NCBI RefSeq assembly: GCF_004634425.1
Contig: NZ_SBJL01000002.1
Location: forward strand, 682,001-746,000
DNA: 64,000 bases
Direction: 5' to 3'
DNA from: Vitreimonas flagellata
GTDB lineage: Bacteria; Pseudomonadota; Alphaproteobacteria; Caulobacterales; Aquidulcibacteraceae
Numbering within the stretch: position 1 is the first letter of the stretch; every line of letters starts with the position of its first letter. A program made the position numbers and the translations under genes. Below the pieces are notes generated by a model, which worked only from the letters and a program-made list of their open reading frames with translations, searched no databases and had not been told where the DNA came from. Shown here in pieces: positions 16,339 through 27,846 of the stretch.

Positions 16339-17775
16339 ATGCGCGAGAAGCTGAATTTCTACATCGACGGCAAATGGGTCGCCCCGACGAAGCCGCGCAC
16401 GCATGATGTGATCAATCCGGCCAATGAAGAGCCGGTCGGCCGCATTTCGCTCGGCACGGCGGAAGACGTGAACAAGGCCGTCGCCGCCGCGAAGCGCGCG
16501 TTCGAAACCTTCTCGCAAACCAGTGTCGACGAGCGCAAAGCGCTGCTCGACAAGATCATCGCCATCTATCAGCGCCGCCTGCCGGAAATGGCCGAGACCA
16601 TTTCGATGGAAATGGGCGCGCCGCTGCCGTTGGCGAACGCTGCGCAAGCGCCGGCGGGCCTTGGCTATCTGATGGACGCGCGCAAGCAACTCGACGACTT
16701 TTCGTTCGAGTACGATTACGGCAAGGGCCGCCGCATCCTGAAGGAGCCGATCGGCGTCGTCGGCATGATCACGCCGTGGAATTGGCCCCAAAATCAAATC
16801 TGCGCGAAGGTAGGCCCAGCGCTCGCGGCGGGCTGCACCATGGTGCTGAAGCCGTCGGAACTGGCGCCGCTGAACGCTGTGCTATTTGCCGAAATCCTTG
16901 AAGAAGCCGGCGTGCCAGCTGGCGTGTTCAATCTCGTCAACGGCGATGGCCCTGGCGTGGGTGCGGCGCTCTCGGCGCATCCCGACGTCGACATGATGAG
17001 CTTCACCGGCTCCACGCGCGCGGGCACAGCCGTGATGGAAGCGTGCGCGAAGGGCATCAAGAAGGTTGCGCTCGAATTGGGCGGCAAGAGCCCGAACATC
17101 ATCTTGGACGACGCCGATCTGAAGAAGGCGGTCGCGGGCGGCATGCTGCACATGGCGCAAAACACCGGCCAAAGCTGCAACGCGCCGTCGCGTATGCTGG
17201 CGCCGAAATCCAAGTACGAAGAAGTGGTCGCGATCGCCGCCGCCGCCGCACAATCGGTGAAAGTGCAGGCGCCGGATAAGGCCGAACCCGGCGCCATCGG
17301 CCCGCTGGCGAACGCCAACCAATTCCAGAAGGTGCAGGGCCTCATTCAAAAGGGCATTGATGAAGGCGCGCGCGTCGCCGCCGGCGGCGTCGGCCGTCCG
17401 GAGGGCTTCAATCGCGGCTATTACGTGAAGCCGACGGTGTTCGCCGACGTGAACAACAACATGACCATCGCGCGCGAAGAAATCTTCGGCCCCGTGCTGG
17501 TGATCATTCCGTACGAAACCGAAGAAGAAGCGATCAAGATCGCCAATGACACGCCCTATGGTTTGGCCGCGTATGTCGCGGGCCCGGAAGAACGCGCACG
17601 CAAAGTCGCGCGCAAGCTCCGCGCCGGCAACATTCACATCAATGGCGCCTGGGGCGGCATGGGCACGCCGTTCGGCGGCTACAAGCAATCAGGCTTGGGC
17701 CGTGAAGGCGGGCATTTCGGCTTGGAGGAATTCCTCGAAGTGAAGGCCGCCGCCGGTTGGGGCGAGCAAGCGTAA
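16339..17775 (+). CDS. NAD(P)-dependent aldehyde dehydrogenase
   Basis: 478 residues, the usual ALDH length. It oxidises an aldehyde to the acid with NAD(P). The active site is complete: Asn148 (TPWNWPQN), the general base Glu246 (LELGGKSPN) and the nucleophile Cys280 (NTGQSCNAPSRML), with EEIFGPVL and PFGGYKQSGLGREGG near the C-terminus. The active-site SCNAPSR differs from betaine-aldehyde dehydrogenases and resembles broad-specificity members. It has a strong ribosome site (GGAGGA) and no partner in a tight operon. The substrate cannot be told from sequence. Confidence 0.92.
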   Translation: MREKLNFYIDGKWVAPTKPRTHDVINPANEEPVGRISLGTAEDVNKAVAAAKRAFETFSQTSVDERKALLDKIIAIYQRRLPEMAETISMEMGAPLPLANAAQAPAGLGYLMDARKQLDDFSFEYDYGKGRRILKEPIGVVGMITPWNWPQNQICAKVGPALAAGCTMVLKPSELAPLNAVLFAEILEEAGVPAGVFNLVNGDGPGVGAALSAHPDVDMMSFTGSTRAGTAVMEACAKGIKKVALELGGKSPNIILDDADLKKAVAGGMLHMAQNTGQSCNAPSRMLAPKSKYEEVVAIAAAAAQSVKVQAPDKAEPGAIGPLANANQFQKVQGLIQKGIDEGARVAAGGVGRPEGFNRGYYVKPTVFADVNNNMTIAREEIFGPVLVIIPYETEEEAIKIANDTPYGLAAYVAGPEERARKVARKLRAGNIHINGAWGGMGTPFGGYKQSGLGREGGHFGLEEFLEVKAAAGWGEQA

Positions 17776-17822
17776 AGAGCGCTTAAGGGCTCTAAACAAC
17801 ATAAAAACATCGCTTTCACGCG

Positions 17823-18404
17823 GTGTTAGCTACGAAGCGGCAGAGTGTGCGGAAGATGATTCCGCCGCTCCACCCTTCGCACGCGCCTGAAGCCGCTCCT
17901 TCGCACGAGGAGCCGGGCTTTTATCTCGTGGACGATGCGGGCGGGCGTTTCATCGTCGATCGCCAATGGGGCATCGTCTCTGTCGCCAACGATGATGTGC
18001 TCGCGCGTGAGCCGGGCGCCGTGCATGGCGTGATGCTGCGCGTGATCGAACCTTCGGGCGCGACGTACCAATTGCCGATGCAGCTGCGCCTCACGGGCCG
18101 CGTGCCGCAAATGGTCGGTGCAGAAGAATTTGCGATGCTGGCGGCGATGGCCGATGGCTTGGCCGCCCAGATCGCGGACGGCGCTGTCGCTGCGCCCGCG
18201 CCGAGCGTGCAGCCCGCTGCGACGCCAACAATCGCCTGGAGCCAATTCTCCGCCGCATGCGCAAAGCCGGGCAAAGGCGCGTTGCCGGAACAAGATTTTG
18301 CGCCGCCGCTGCCGAATATGAGCCCGCGCCTAGCCGATGCGGGTCTCTCCGTGCCGGAAATGACGCTCACGCCCGCGCCCGCCGACGCGGATTGGTCGCT
18401 CTAA
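17823..18404 (+). CDS. Hypothetical protein
   Basis: 193 residues if the GTG at 17823 is used; ATG 17856 (IPPLHPSHAP) is an alternative, with GGAAG close by. A compact N-terminal domain (~33-105: FYLVDDAGGRFIVDRQWGIV, then LRVIEPSGATYQLPMQL) looks beta-rich and repeat-like. It is followed by a Pro/Ala-rich linker and a short C-terminal segment ending DADWSL. No signal peptide or membrane helix. I do not recognise the family. The phrase VDDAGGRFIVDRQWGIVSVA suggests a small ligand- or partner-binding beta domain, nothing firmer. Confidence 0.7.
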   Translation: MLATKRQSVRKMIPPLHPSHAPEAAPSHEEPGFYLVDDAGGRFIVDRQWGIVSVANDDVLAREPGAVHGVMLRVIEPSGATYQLPMQLRLTGRVPQMVGAEEFAMLAAMADGLAAQIADGAVAAPAPSVQPAATPTIAWSQFSAACAKPGKGALPEQDFAPPLPNMSPRLADAGLSVPEMTLTPAPADADWSL

Positions 18405-18502
18405 GCGCAAAGCCGGCAAATTCTTGCGCGTCGTCGCGCAGCCATTGAATTTCACGCTACGTCAGCCGAGAAGAGCGCAAATCGTTCTTTATGGAGACAC
18501 GC

Positions 18503-19783
18503 GTGGCCGAGAAAAAATGGCGCAAGCGCACGCTTAACAATCGTCCGCTGAAGCCCGAAACCCTGATGATGGGCTACGGCTACGATCCGATGTTGTCGGA
18601 AGGTTCGCTGAAGCCGCCGCAATTCCAGACCTCGACCTTCGTGTTCAAGACCGCGCAGGACGGCAAGGATTTCTTCGCCACCATTCAAGGCCGCCGCAAG
18701 CTCGGCCCCGACGAAGAGCCGGGCCTCATCTATTCGCGCTTCAACAATCCGAACCTCGAAGTGGTCGAGGATCGTTTGGCGTTGTGGGATGAAGCCGAGA
18801 CGGCGCTCGTGTTCGCCTCAGGCATGGCGGCGATCTCAACCGCGCTGCTCGCCTATCTCCGCCCCGGCGACATCATCCTGCAGAGCCGCCCGATCTATGG
18901 CGGCACGGAAACTCTGATCCATTCGATCCTGCCGGAATTCGGCATCAGCCAAGTCGCGTTCGAAGCTGAGCTCGGCGCCGAAGACATGCGCCGCGCCGCT
19001 GAAGAAGCGAAGAAGAAGGGCCGCGTCGGCGCGATCTTTATCGAGACGCCGGCGAACCCGACCAATGCGCTCGTGGATATTCAAGCCGCACGAAAAGTGT
19101 CTGAGATGCTCACTGTGGACGGCAAACGTCCGCCCGTGATCGTCGATAACACGATGCTTGGCCCTGTGTATTCCACGCCGCTGCTGCATGGCGCCGACAT
19201 CGTCGTAATGTCGCTGACGAAATACGTGGGCGGCCACTCCGATCTGATCGCAGGCGGCGCGTCGGGTTCAAAGGCGATGCTGGCGCCGGTGCGCCGTATG
19301 CGTTCCACGCTTGGCACGATGGGCGACACGCACACGGCGTGGCTGCTGATGCGCTCGTTAGAAACGCTGAAGTTGCGCATGGAAGCGGGCGCAGTCGGTG
19401 CGCGCAAGGTTGCGGAATTCCTGCGCGACCATCCCAAGATCGATAACGTCTGGTATCTCGATTTCCTGCCGGATGATCACCCCGATCGCCCAGTGCACGA
19501 ACGCCAGAACAATAGCGCCGGCTCGACCTTCTCGTTCGAAGTGAAGGGCGGCGAAGCGCCCGCATTCCGCGTGCTCGACGCACTGCAAGTGATCAAGCTC
19601 GCGGTCAGCCTCGGCGGCACGGAGACGCTCGCCTCGCACCCTGCAGCGATGACGCACTCCGGCATGCCCGCCGAAGAGCTCGCGAAATATTCGATCACCC
19701 CTGGCCTCATTCGCATCTCAATCGGCATCGAAGATCCAGACGATCTGATCGCCGATCTGAGCCAAGCGCTCGACAAGGCCTAA
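18503..19783 (+). CDS. Cystathionine gamma-synthase family PLP enzyme
   Basis: About 426 residues from GTG 18503. ATG 18491 is also in frame, but its own bases form the GGAG site for the GTG. The fold-type I Cys/Met-metabolism family is clear: LIYSRFNNPNLEVVEDRLA, the PLP-contact FASGMAAIS, IYGGTETL, VDNTMLGP, and the Schiff-base lysine in SLTKYVGGHSD (Lys240). The C-terminal SLGGTETLASHPAAMTHSGM, SITPGLIRISIGIED is typical. It could be cystathionine gamma-synthase, O-acylhomoserine sulfhydrylase or methionine gamma-lyase; the long N-terminal lead and the insert GRRKLGPDEEPG suggest the lyase-like subgroup, but this is uncertain. Confidence 0.9.
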   Translation: MAEKKWRKRTLNNRPLKPETLMMGYGYDPMLSEGSLKPPQFQTSTFVFKTAQDGKDFFATIQGRRKLGPDEEPGLIYSRFNNPNLEVVEDRLALWDEAETALVFASGMAAISTALLAYLRPGDIILQSRPIYGGTETLIHSILPEFGISQVAFEAELGAEDMRRAAEEAKKKGRVGAIFIETPANPTNALVDIQAARKVSEMLTVDGKRPPVIVDNTMLGPVYSTPLLHGADIVVMSLTKYVGGHSDLIAGGASGSKAMLAPVRRMRSTLGTMGDTHTAWLLMRSLETLKLRMEAGAVGARKVAEFLRDHPKIDNVWYLDFLPDDHPDRPVHERQNNSAGSTFSFEVKGGEAPAFRVLDALQVIKLAVSLGGTETLASHPAAMTHSGMPAEELAKYSITPGLIRISIGIEDPDDLIADLSQALDKA

Positions 19784-19792
19784 AGGAAAACG

Positions 19793-20302
19793 ATGCGCTT
19801 CGTTTCGCTGATCGCCCTCCTCGCGCTCGCTGCGTGTGCAACGTTGCCCGATGCATTGCCCTCGCTACGCTACGCGGATGCAGCGAGCCGCGGGACGTTG
19901 GCGTCTTTGCTCGCTGGCCGGCCAAATGCGGCGCAAGTGGAGCGTACGACAGAGGCGTGGTCGATGGCGCTGGGCGATAGCTTCGCGTGCGGCGTGCCGA
20001 TGCGGCAGACGTTGGACGCTGGTCTCGTCGGCGCGTTGGAGATTGCGGCGATGAACGCGGCCGCGAGCGGCGGCGGTGATCGCGAAATTCGTCAAGGCGT
20101 GGGCCGCTATGTCGGCAGCCTGGTTGAACTCGCCGTCGATCGCCGGCCGCGCCCGAGCGCGTCACGTTGCGACGCGCTCTCCGCCTGGGCGCCGCATATC
20201 GCCGACGAAGGCCGGGAAACGGTAGCGCGCGCCCGGCGCAATGGGCTGATGGACGACGATTACGGCCTTTTGCTCCAGCTGCTGTCGCGCCGACCCAAAT
20301 AG
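19793..20302 (+). CDS. Putative lipoprotein
   Basis: 169 residues with a short signal and lipobox (LIALLALAAC, Cys at residue 15). The mature part is helical, with three further cysteines (SFACGVPM, SRCDALSAW) and a segment (GRYVGSLVELAVDRRP) resembling a small periplasmic helical bundle. I recognise no family. It has a good ribosome site and starts nine bases after the PLP-enzyme stop, so it is probably co-transcribed with it. It ends ~90 bases before katG. Confidence 0.75.
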   Translation: MRFVSLIALLALAACATLPDALPSLRYADAASRGTLASLLAGRPNAAQVERTTEAWSMALGDSFACGVPMRQTLDAGLVGALEIAAMNAAASGGGDREIRQGVGRYVGSLVELAVDRRPRPSASRCDALSAWAPHIADEGRETVARARRNGLMDDDYGLLLQLLSRRPK

Positions 20303-20310
20303 AGAAAATT

Positions 20311-20350
20311 TCTATAGGTCGATCTCATAAAATCGATTTGGTCGATATCC
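20311..20350 (+). promoter_or_regulatory. Candidate peroxide-responsive (OxyR-like) region of katG
   Basis: In the ~90 bases before katG there is an AT-rich stretch with CTATAGGTCGAT, the dyad TCGAT (20319-20323)/ATCGA (20332-20336) and a further GGTCGATATC. KatG genes in this class are usually under OxyR, whose sites have ATAG-type half sites at ten-base spacing. The resemblance is partial. Confidence 0.35.
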
Positions 20351-20382
20351 CCTAACGCGCTAGTCCGTTCGCTTATCGTTAG

Positions 20383-22581
<2,199 letters not shown>

Positions 22582-22603
22582 GCCCAGGCTAAACTCCAGC
22601 TTG

Positions 22604-22636
22604 AAGGCCGCTCCGCAAGGGGCGGCCTTTTTGCTT
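22604..22636 (+). terminator. Rho-independent terminator of katG
   Basis: AAGGCCGCTCC (22604-22614) and GGGGCGGCCTT (22619-22629) make an 11-pair stem with a GCAA tetraloop (one G-T pair), followed by TTTTTGCTTTT. It starts 22 bases after the katG stop. A textbook intrinsic terminator. Confidence 0.93.
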
Positions 22637-22714
22637 TTGCGCGACACCCCTTCCGCTGCGGCGCAGCTTGCGCGGGCGCCGCCCTCCCTTCACGCTCCCG
22701 AACGGAGGAACCCC

Positions 22715-23902
22715 ATGACAAGTCGCCAAAGCAGCGCTCTCGATTTCGATTCATTACGCCCGCCCTCTCCGTTCATGGGCGAAACGCATCACGCTTGGCG
22801 CGACAGCTTGCGGCGCTTCATCGAGCGCGAACTCATGCCCTTCGTGACGGAATGGGATGAGGCCGAGCACGTTCCGCGCGAGGTGTTCAAGAAGGCTGGT
22901 GCGTTCGGCCTCTTGGGCGCGGGCTATCCCGAACACTATGGCGGCTGGAGCGAAGGCTTTGATCGTTTCCACGGGATTGTCACCAGTGAGGAGCTGGCGC
23001 GCATGGGCGCGGGCGGCGTCTCCACCGCGCTCATGGTGCACGGCATCGGACTGCCGCCGATCTTGGCCATCGGCGCGGATGAAATGAAGGAGCGCATCGC
23101 GCCGCCTGTGTTGCGCGGGGAGATGCAGATCAGTCTAGCGATCACCGAGCCGGACGCTGGCTCGGACGTCGCCAACATCGCCACGCGCGCGGAGCGGCGC
23201 GGCGATCATTATGTCGTCAACGGCTCGAAGATGTTCATCACCGGCGGCATGACCTCGCATTGGGCAACGACAGCGGTGCGTACGGGCGGCGATGGCGCCG
23301 GCGGCATCTCGCTGCTCTTGATCGACCTCAACGCCAAGGGCGTGACGCGCACACCTTTGAAAAAGCAAGGCTGGTGGGCGTCGGATACGGCGGCGCTCTA
23401 TTTCGAGGACGTTGAAGTGCCCGTGGATCAACTGATCGGTGGGCTGGGCCAAGGCTTCGCCGGTATCATGCGCAATTTCAACGGCGAGCGGCTGGGCATG
23501 GCGTCGGGCGCCACGGCGAGCGCGCGTGTGTGCATCGAGGACGCGGCGCAATGGGCGCAGCAACGACGCACCTTTGGTAAGCGGCTCGCCGACCACCAAG
23601 TCATCCGCCACAAGATCGCGGAAATGGTGCAGCGCGTGAACGCGACAACGGCTTATCTCGAACATTGCGCTTGGCGGGTGCAGCGCGGTGAAACGCCGGT
23701 GATGGATTTATGCTTGCTCAAAGTGCAGGCGACGCAGACGCTGGAATTCTGCGCGCGTGAAGCGACGCAGATTATGGGCGGCGCCGGCTATATGCGCGGC
23801 AGCCGAGTTGAACGCATCTATCGCGAAGTGCGCGTCAACGCGATTGGCGGCGGCAGCGAAGAGATCATGCGCGATCTCGCGGCGCGGCAACTTGCACTTT
23901 AG
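22715..23902 (+). CDS. Acyl-CoA dehydrogenase
   Basis: 395 residues from ATG 22715 with GGAGG upstream. FAD-dependent alpha,beta-dehydrogenation of acyl-CoA, passing electrons to ETF. The N-terminal helical domain contains GLLGAGYPEHYGG, the middle domain ISLAITEPDAGSDVANI and the flavin-binding GSKMFITGG, and the C-terminal domain GRTFGKRLADHQVIRHKIAEM plus QIMGGAGYMRGSRVERIYREVR. It is convergent with an acyl-CoA ligase gene; their stops overlap. Chain-length preference is not readable. Confidence 0.93.
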   Translation: MTSRQSSALDFDSLRPPSPFMGETHHAWRDSLRRFIERELMPFVTEWDEAEHVPREVFKKAGAFGLLGAGYPEHYGGWSEGFDRFHGIVTSEELARMGAGGVSTALMVHGIGLPPILAIGADEMKERIAPPVLRGEMQISLAITEPDAGSDVANIATRAERRGDHYVVNGSKMFITGGMTSHWATTAVRTGGDGAGGISLLLIDLNAKGVTRTPLKKQGWWASDTAALYFEDVEVPVDQLIGGLGQGFAGIMRNFNGERLGMASGATASARVCIEDAAQWAQQRRTFGKRLADHQVIRHKIAEMVQRVNATTAYLEHCAWRVQRGETPVMDLCLLKVQATQTLEFCAREATQIMGGAGYMRGSRVERIYREVRVNAIGGGSEEIMRDLAARQLAL

Positions 23903-25533
23903 CCCAGCATTTCCAGTGCGCGGGCTTTGACAGCTTTGTAATCGAGCTTGCCATTGGGCGCACGGCGCAAGGAATCGACGATCACGAGCGCGCGCGGGGT
24001 TTTGTAGTCAGCGAGATGCTCGCGCACGTGCGCGGCAAGTTCGGAGAGCGACGGTTCGAGCGCGTCGAATTGAAGCTCCACGACGGCGCAGATGCGCTCG
24101 CCAAAGCGCGGGTCGGGCGCGCCGATCACCGCTGCGTCACGCACGGCGGGATGGCGCTTCAGTGCTTCTTCTACTTCTTCGGGGAATACTTTCTCGCCGC
24201 CGGTATTGATGCACTGGCTGCCACGCCCAAGCAGACGCAGCGAACCGTCGGCCTCGACGGTCGCCCAATCGCCGGGGATCGACCAGCGTTTGCCTTCGAT
24301 TATAGGGAAAGTGCGCTTGGTTTTTTCCTCGTCACCGTAATACCCGAGCGGCAGATGGCCGCCGACCGCGACGAGACCGCGCTCGCCTGAGCCTGGCTGT
24401 ACGCGGCGGTGATCTTCTGTGAACACCGCGCATTCAGGGCCGGCGATGAAAGCCGCGGTTTGGCTTTCGCCTGCTGCGGTCGACACAGAAAGGCCCATGC
24501 CGACGGCTTCGCTGGATGAGAACGCGTCGGTGAGCATCGCTTGCGGCATGAAGCGCAGAAGAGCGCGCTTGTTTTCCCGACTCCACATCGCGCCGGACGA
24601 GCCGATACTGGTGACGCAGGATAAATCCCAGCGGCCTGGATTGCGCTCAAGCGCTTCCAGTAATGGTTGCGCGAACGGCAAGCCAACGATGGCGATCGAG
24701 GTGACGCGATGGCGCGCGACCTCATCCCACAATTGCTCGGCATCGAAGTGCCGCCCCGGCAACAGAACGACGGCGCCGCCGGCGAGCAAGGTCATCAATG
24801 CACTGAACAAGCCTGTGCCGTGCATCAGCGGGCACGCGACCAAACCAATGCGGCGCGGAACCTGCGCGATACGCTCAGCCGCCTCTTCGGGCCGCGCCAG
24901 CGGCGGCACGCCGAGCAAAAGCGAGCCGCCAAAACCCGTGACGCCGATCTGATCTTCCTGGCGCCACATCACGCCTTTCGGCAGACCTGTGGTGCCGCCG
25001 GTGTAGAGGATCAGAAGATCGTCGTTCGAGCGGCCCCACGGTGCGATTATCGGGCGCTGCGCCGGGATAGTGGCGATGACGCGCGCGTAGCGTTCAGCCC
25101 ATGTCGGCGCAGCATAGCCCGGCTCTTCAACCGCGATCCAGCATTTCACTTGCGGCAGACGCGCGCGGATTTCATCGACGCGTTCGGCGAAGCTCGCGTG
25201 AAATACGATCGCTTCGGCATCGGCGTTGTCGAAGAGATAAAGCAGCTCGTCGGCGGTGTAGCGATAATTGACGTTGAACGGCGCTAAGCCTGCTTTGAAC
25301 GCGGCGTAATTGGCGACGAGGTATTCGGCGCAATTGTGCAGATAGACGCCGACCTTGGAATTCTGGTGGAGGCCCGCTGCGAGCATGTGCGCGGCCAGCG
25401 CATCGGCGTGCGCGTCGAATTCGGCCCATGATAGCGCGCGATCACCCTGCAGCACCGCAGGCTGATCAGGCTGCTTTCGCGCGATCGGCTCCCAGGCGTT
25501 TGCGTAGGACCAGACGATGGCGTTCTCGGTCAT
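23899..25533 (-). CDS. Acyl-CoA synthetase (AMP-forming)
   Basis: 544 residues from ATG 25533; a longer open frame upstream is rejected because it runs into the neighbouring gene region. It activates a carboxylic acid to its CoA thioester through an acyl-AMP. Motif A5/P-loop is LLILYTGGTTGLPKGVMW (~residues 168-185). The adenylate-binding region has SSGAMWS and the SSEAVGMG segment (in place of the usual YG-TE), and the C-terminal motifs are GDWATVEADGSL, GRGSQCINTGGEKVFPEEVE and APNGKLDYKAVK with its catalytic Lys. It resembles the FadD3/FadD19-type ligases of steroid and ring catabolism in general layout, but this is not decisive. Confidence 0.92.
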   Translation of the reverse strand: MTENAIVWSYANAWEPIARKQPDQPAVLQGDRALSWAEFDAHADALAAHMLAAGLHQNSKVGVYLHNCAEYLVANYAAFKAGLAPFNVNYRYTADELLYLFDNADAEAIVFHASFAERVDEIRARLPQVKCWIAVEEPGYAAPTWAERYARVIATIPAQRPIIAPWGRSNDDLLILYTGGTTGLPKGVMWRQEDQIGVTGFGGSLLLGVPPLARPEEAAERIAQVPRRIGLVACPLMHGTGLFSALMTLLAGGAVVLLPGRHFDAEQLWDEVARHRVTSIAIVGLPFAQPLLEALERNPGRWDLSCVTSIGSSGAMWSRENKRALLRFMPQAMLTDAFSSSEAVGMGLSVSTAAGESQTAAFIAGPECAVFTEDHRRVQPGSGERGLVAVGGHLPLGYYGDEEKTKRTFPIIEGKRWSIPGDWATVEADGSLRLLGRGSQCINTGGEKVFPEEVEEALKRHPAVRDAAVIGAPDPRFGERICAVVELQFDALEPSLSELAAHVREHLADYKTPRALVIVDSLRRAPNGKLDYKAVKARALEMLG

Positions 25534-25634
25534 GGACGCGAGCCTAGCCAAGCGCCGCAAACCCGTCATCCTCGTACTATCGTCAGGCCATTCGCGCTGG
25601 CGCTTGGTTGCAGCGCAACATAGCGCGCACGACG

Positions 25635-25982
25635 CTAGTTGGCGGGCGGTTGTTGAATGCTGCGCAGATACGCGATCAACGCATCGGCGCCCTGGGGATT
25701 GAATTGGAAATCCGGCATGCGGTGGTTCACCTGGATGCCTTGGATCATCTCCTCTTCCAGCACGTCGGCGCGATAGCGGGTGAGGATAGTGCGGAAGACG
25801 GGCGCCTCGGGCACGGGGCTTGCGCCATATTCGCCGATGGCGTGGCAGCCCGCACATTGCGCCTCGGCAATGGCGCGGCCGTCGTTCGCAAGAGTCTCGG
25901 TGGGCGCGGCGGGCGGCGCCGGCTGTACGGCGCAAGCGGTAAGCACGAAAGCGGCGGCGACCGCGCAGACGAAACGAAGCAT
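25635..25982 (-). CDS. Lipoprotein c-type cytochrome
   Basis: 115 residues. A lipoprotein signal (VAAAFVLTAC, Cys at 17) is followed by a short Pro-rich linker and a mono-haem domain with CAGCH (haem attachment) and a candidate axial Met in NHRMPDFQFNPQ near the C-terminus. It should sit on the outer face of the inner membrane or the periplasmic face of the outer membrane and shuttle electrons. A good ribosome site (AAAGGAG) precedes ATG 25982. It is divergent from the helicase gene with only 60 bases between starts. Confidence 0.9.
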   Translation of the reverse strand: MLRFVCAVAAAFVLTACAVQPAPPAAPTETLANDGRAIAEAQCAGCHAIGEYGASPVPEAPVFRTILTRYRADVLEEEMIQGIQVNHRMPDFQFNPQGADALIAYLRSIQQPPAN

Positions 25983-26042
25983 CGCGAACTCCTTTATGCG
26001 CCGAGCTTAGCGCAAGCGCGCGGGCGCCTATATACCTTCCGC

Positions 26043-27332
26043 ATGTCGATTCCCGCGAAGAATACCGATTTGGCCGTCGCAGGAGCGCGCGCCGCCCTGG
26101 ACGACCGCACGCCGGTTGTGCTGGTCACCGGGCGCGCAGGCACGGGCAAGAGCCATTTCATCCGTTCGCTGGTGGACGCTGACCCGACCTATCCACAGGC
26201 GGTGCTGGCGCCGACAGGCCTGGCGGCGATGAATATTGGCGGCCAGACGGTGCATTCCTTCTTCGGCTTTCCGCCGCGGCCGATGATTGGCAATGCCGAG
26301 AAGCCGCATTGGTTTTTCGCCCGCACCGCACGCGCTATTCGCCGATTGATCGTGGACGAAGTGTCGATGCTGCGCGCCGACGTGCTCGACGCGATGAACT
26401 CTCATCTGCAGATCGCTCGGAAATCTTCGAGGCCGTTTGGCGGCGTGCAGATGTTGTTGGTGGGTGACTTTTATCAGCTCCCGCCGGTCGTGCGCGGCGA
26501 GGAAGGTCAACTCTTGGAAGATGCCGGCTATGCGAGCCCCTATGCGTTCTCCGCACATGTGCTGCGCGACGCGCCATTGGCGGCGATTGAGCTCACAGAA
26601 GTGCATCGCCAGACCAATCAGGATTTCATTACCCTGCTCTCGCAGATCCGAGAAATGCGCGGTATCGAAGAGGCGGTGACGATCCTCAATACGGTGTGCT
26701 TGGAGCGCTCGTTGCCGAAGCGGCCGGTGTTGCTGTGCGCGACCAATTCTGTAGCGGACAATTATAACGCGCGCGGCTTGGCCAATCTGGAGGGTGCGGC
26801 GGCGCGCTATTCGGGCGGCTTCGAGGGCGAAGCACCGAAAGCGCAAGGTGATCGTTTCCCAGCGCCGATGGAATTGGTGCTGAAGCGCGGCGCGCGCGTG
26901 ATCTTCACGCAGAACGATCCCGAGGGGCGCTGGGTCAACGGCTCGCTCGGCACAGTGACAGATTTGGACGAGACGATCGTGAGCGTGACGCTCGATAGCG
27001 GCGATGACGTTGAGGTCGAGCGCGCGACGTGGCCACAGGCGCGCTGGACCTGGAACGCGAAAGAAAACCGCATGGAGGTCAAGGAGGAATTCAAATACGT
27101 GCAATTCCCTCTGGCCCCGGCATGGGCGCTGACCATCCACAAGGCGCAGGGCATGACGCTCGATAGCGTCGAGATCGATCTGGGGCGCGGCGCGTTTGCA
27201 CCGGGGCAAACGTACGTGGCGCTGTCACGCGCGCGAAGCATGGAGACGCTGCGGCTGACGCGACCAATGTCCGTGCGCGACGTACAGGTTGATCCCGCGA
27301 TCGCGGAAGGCCTGGCGCGGATCGGGGCTTAG
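26043..27332 (+). CDS. PIF1/RecD-like DNA helicase (AAA ATPase)
   Basis: 429 residues from ATG 26043. A superfamily 1B helicase: Walker A VTGRAGTGKSHF, the APTGLAAMNIGG segment, Walker B RRLIVDEVSMLRADVLD, motif III LLVGDFYQLPPV, motif IV TEVHRQ, the RVIFTQNDPEGRWVNGSLG fold and the C-terminal AWALTIHKAQGMTLDSVEID plus YVALSRARSMETL (motif VI). It is compact, without extra N- or C-terminal domains. PIF1-like helicases of this type act on DNA forks or recombination. There is no ribosome site in the 15 bases before the start; a TATATA element ends eight bases upstream, so it may be leaderless. Confidence 0.9.
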   Translation: MSIPAKNTDLAVAGARAALDDRTPVVLVTGRAGTGKSHFIRSLVDADPTYPQAVLAPTGLAAMNIGGQTVHSFFGFPPRPMIGNAEKPHWFFARTARAIRRLIVDEVSMLRADVLDAMNSHLQIARKSSRPFGGVQMLLVGDFYQLPPVVRGEEGQLLEDAGYASPYAFSAHVLRDAPLAAIELTEVHRQTNQDFITLLSQIREMRGIEEAVTILNTVCLERSLPKRPVLLCATNSVADNYNARGLANLEGAAARYSGGFEGEAPKAQGDRFPAPMELVLKRGARVIFTQNDPEGRWVNGSLGTVTDLDETIVSVTLDSGDDVEVERATWPQARWTWNAKENRMEVKEEFKYVQFPLAPAWALTIHKAQGMTLDSVEIDLGRGAFAPGQTYVALSRARSMETLRLTRPMSVRDVQVDPAIAEGLARIGA

Positions 27333-27390
27333 ATCGCCACTTCACAACCTGAAGACGCCGCTGCATGATGCCCACAATCGAGGGGGCGTC

Positions 27391-27846
27391 ATGATCCGAC
27401 TTTTCACCGCAATGACTGCGCTCGTCCTAGTGACGACTCCGGCGGCGGCGCAAACAAATTCCGGAATCGATGCACTCCGCGCATGCGTTGTGAACTCCAC
27501 CAACGAAGAAGACAGCGTCGTGACCGCGCGTTGGCTGTTCATCGCGATGTCGCGACACCCCAGCTTGCCCCAATCCGTTCGCGTTGGTGACCGCGAAGGG
27601 CTCGACGCAAATAGGCAAATGGGCGCTCTCGTAAACCGCATCCTGTTTGACACCTGCGCAGACGAAACCCGCGCTGCCATTGCCGCCTCGGGCTCAGAGA
27701 CCACCTTTCAAACTGCCTTCGGGACACTTGGCGAAGAGGCCATGGGCGACTTAATGACTAACCCAGACGTGATGGCGAGTATTGTCCAACTTGGCGCGTA
27801 TTTGGACGCCAATCGCCTCGCCACTCTGGTGGCCGCGCCTAAATAG
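27391..27846 (+). CDS. Small exported protein, function unknown
   Basis: 151 residues starting at ATG 27391 after GAGGGGG. A clear signal peptide (MIRLFTAMTALVLVTTPAAAQ) would be cleaved after AAA. The mature protein is ~130 residues and helical, with two cysteines (LRACVVNST, FDTCADET) that could form one disulfide. It has no recognisable domain. Its stop abuts the stop of the convergent spoVR gene. Confidence 0.72.
   Translation: MIRLFTAMTALVLVTTPAAAQTNSGIDALRACVVNSTNEEDSVVTARWLFIAMSRHPSLPQSVRVGDREGLDANRQMGALVNRILFDTCADETRAAIAASGSETTFQTAFGTLGEEAMGDLMTNPDVMASIVQLGAYLDANRLATLVAAPK

Noticed and set aside
17776-17822. Possible terminator after the aldehyde dehydrogenase (AGAGC/GCTCT)
   Set aside because: Only about five pairs and no T-tract; too weak to call.
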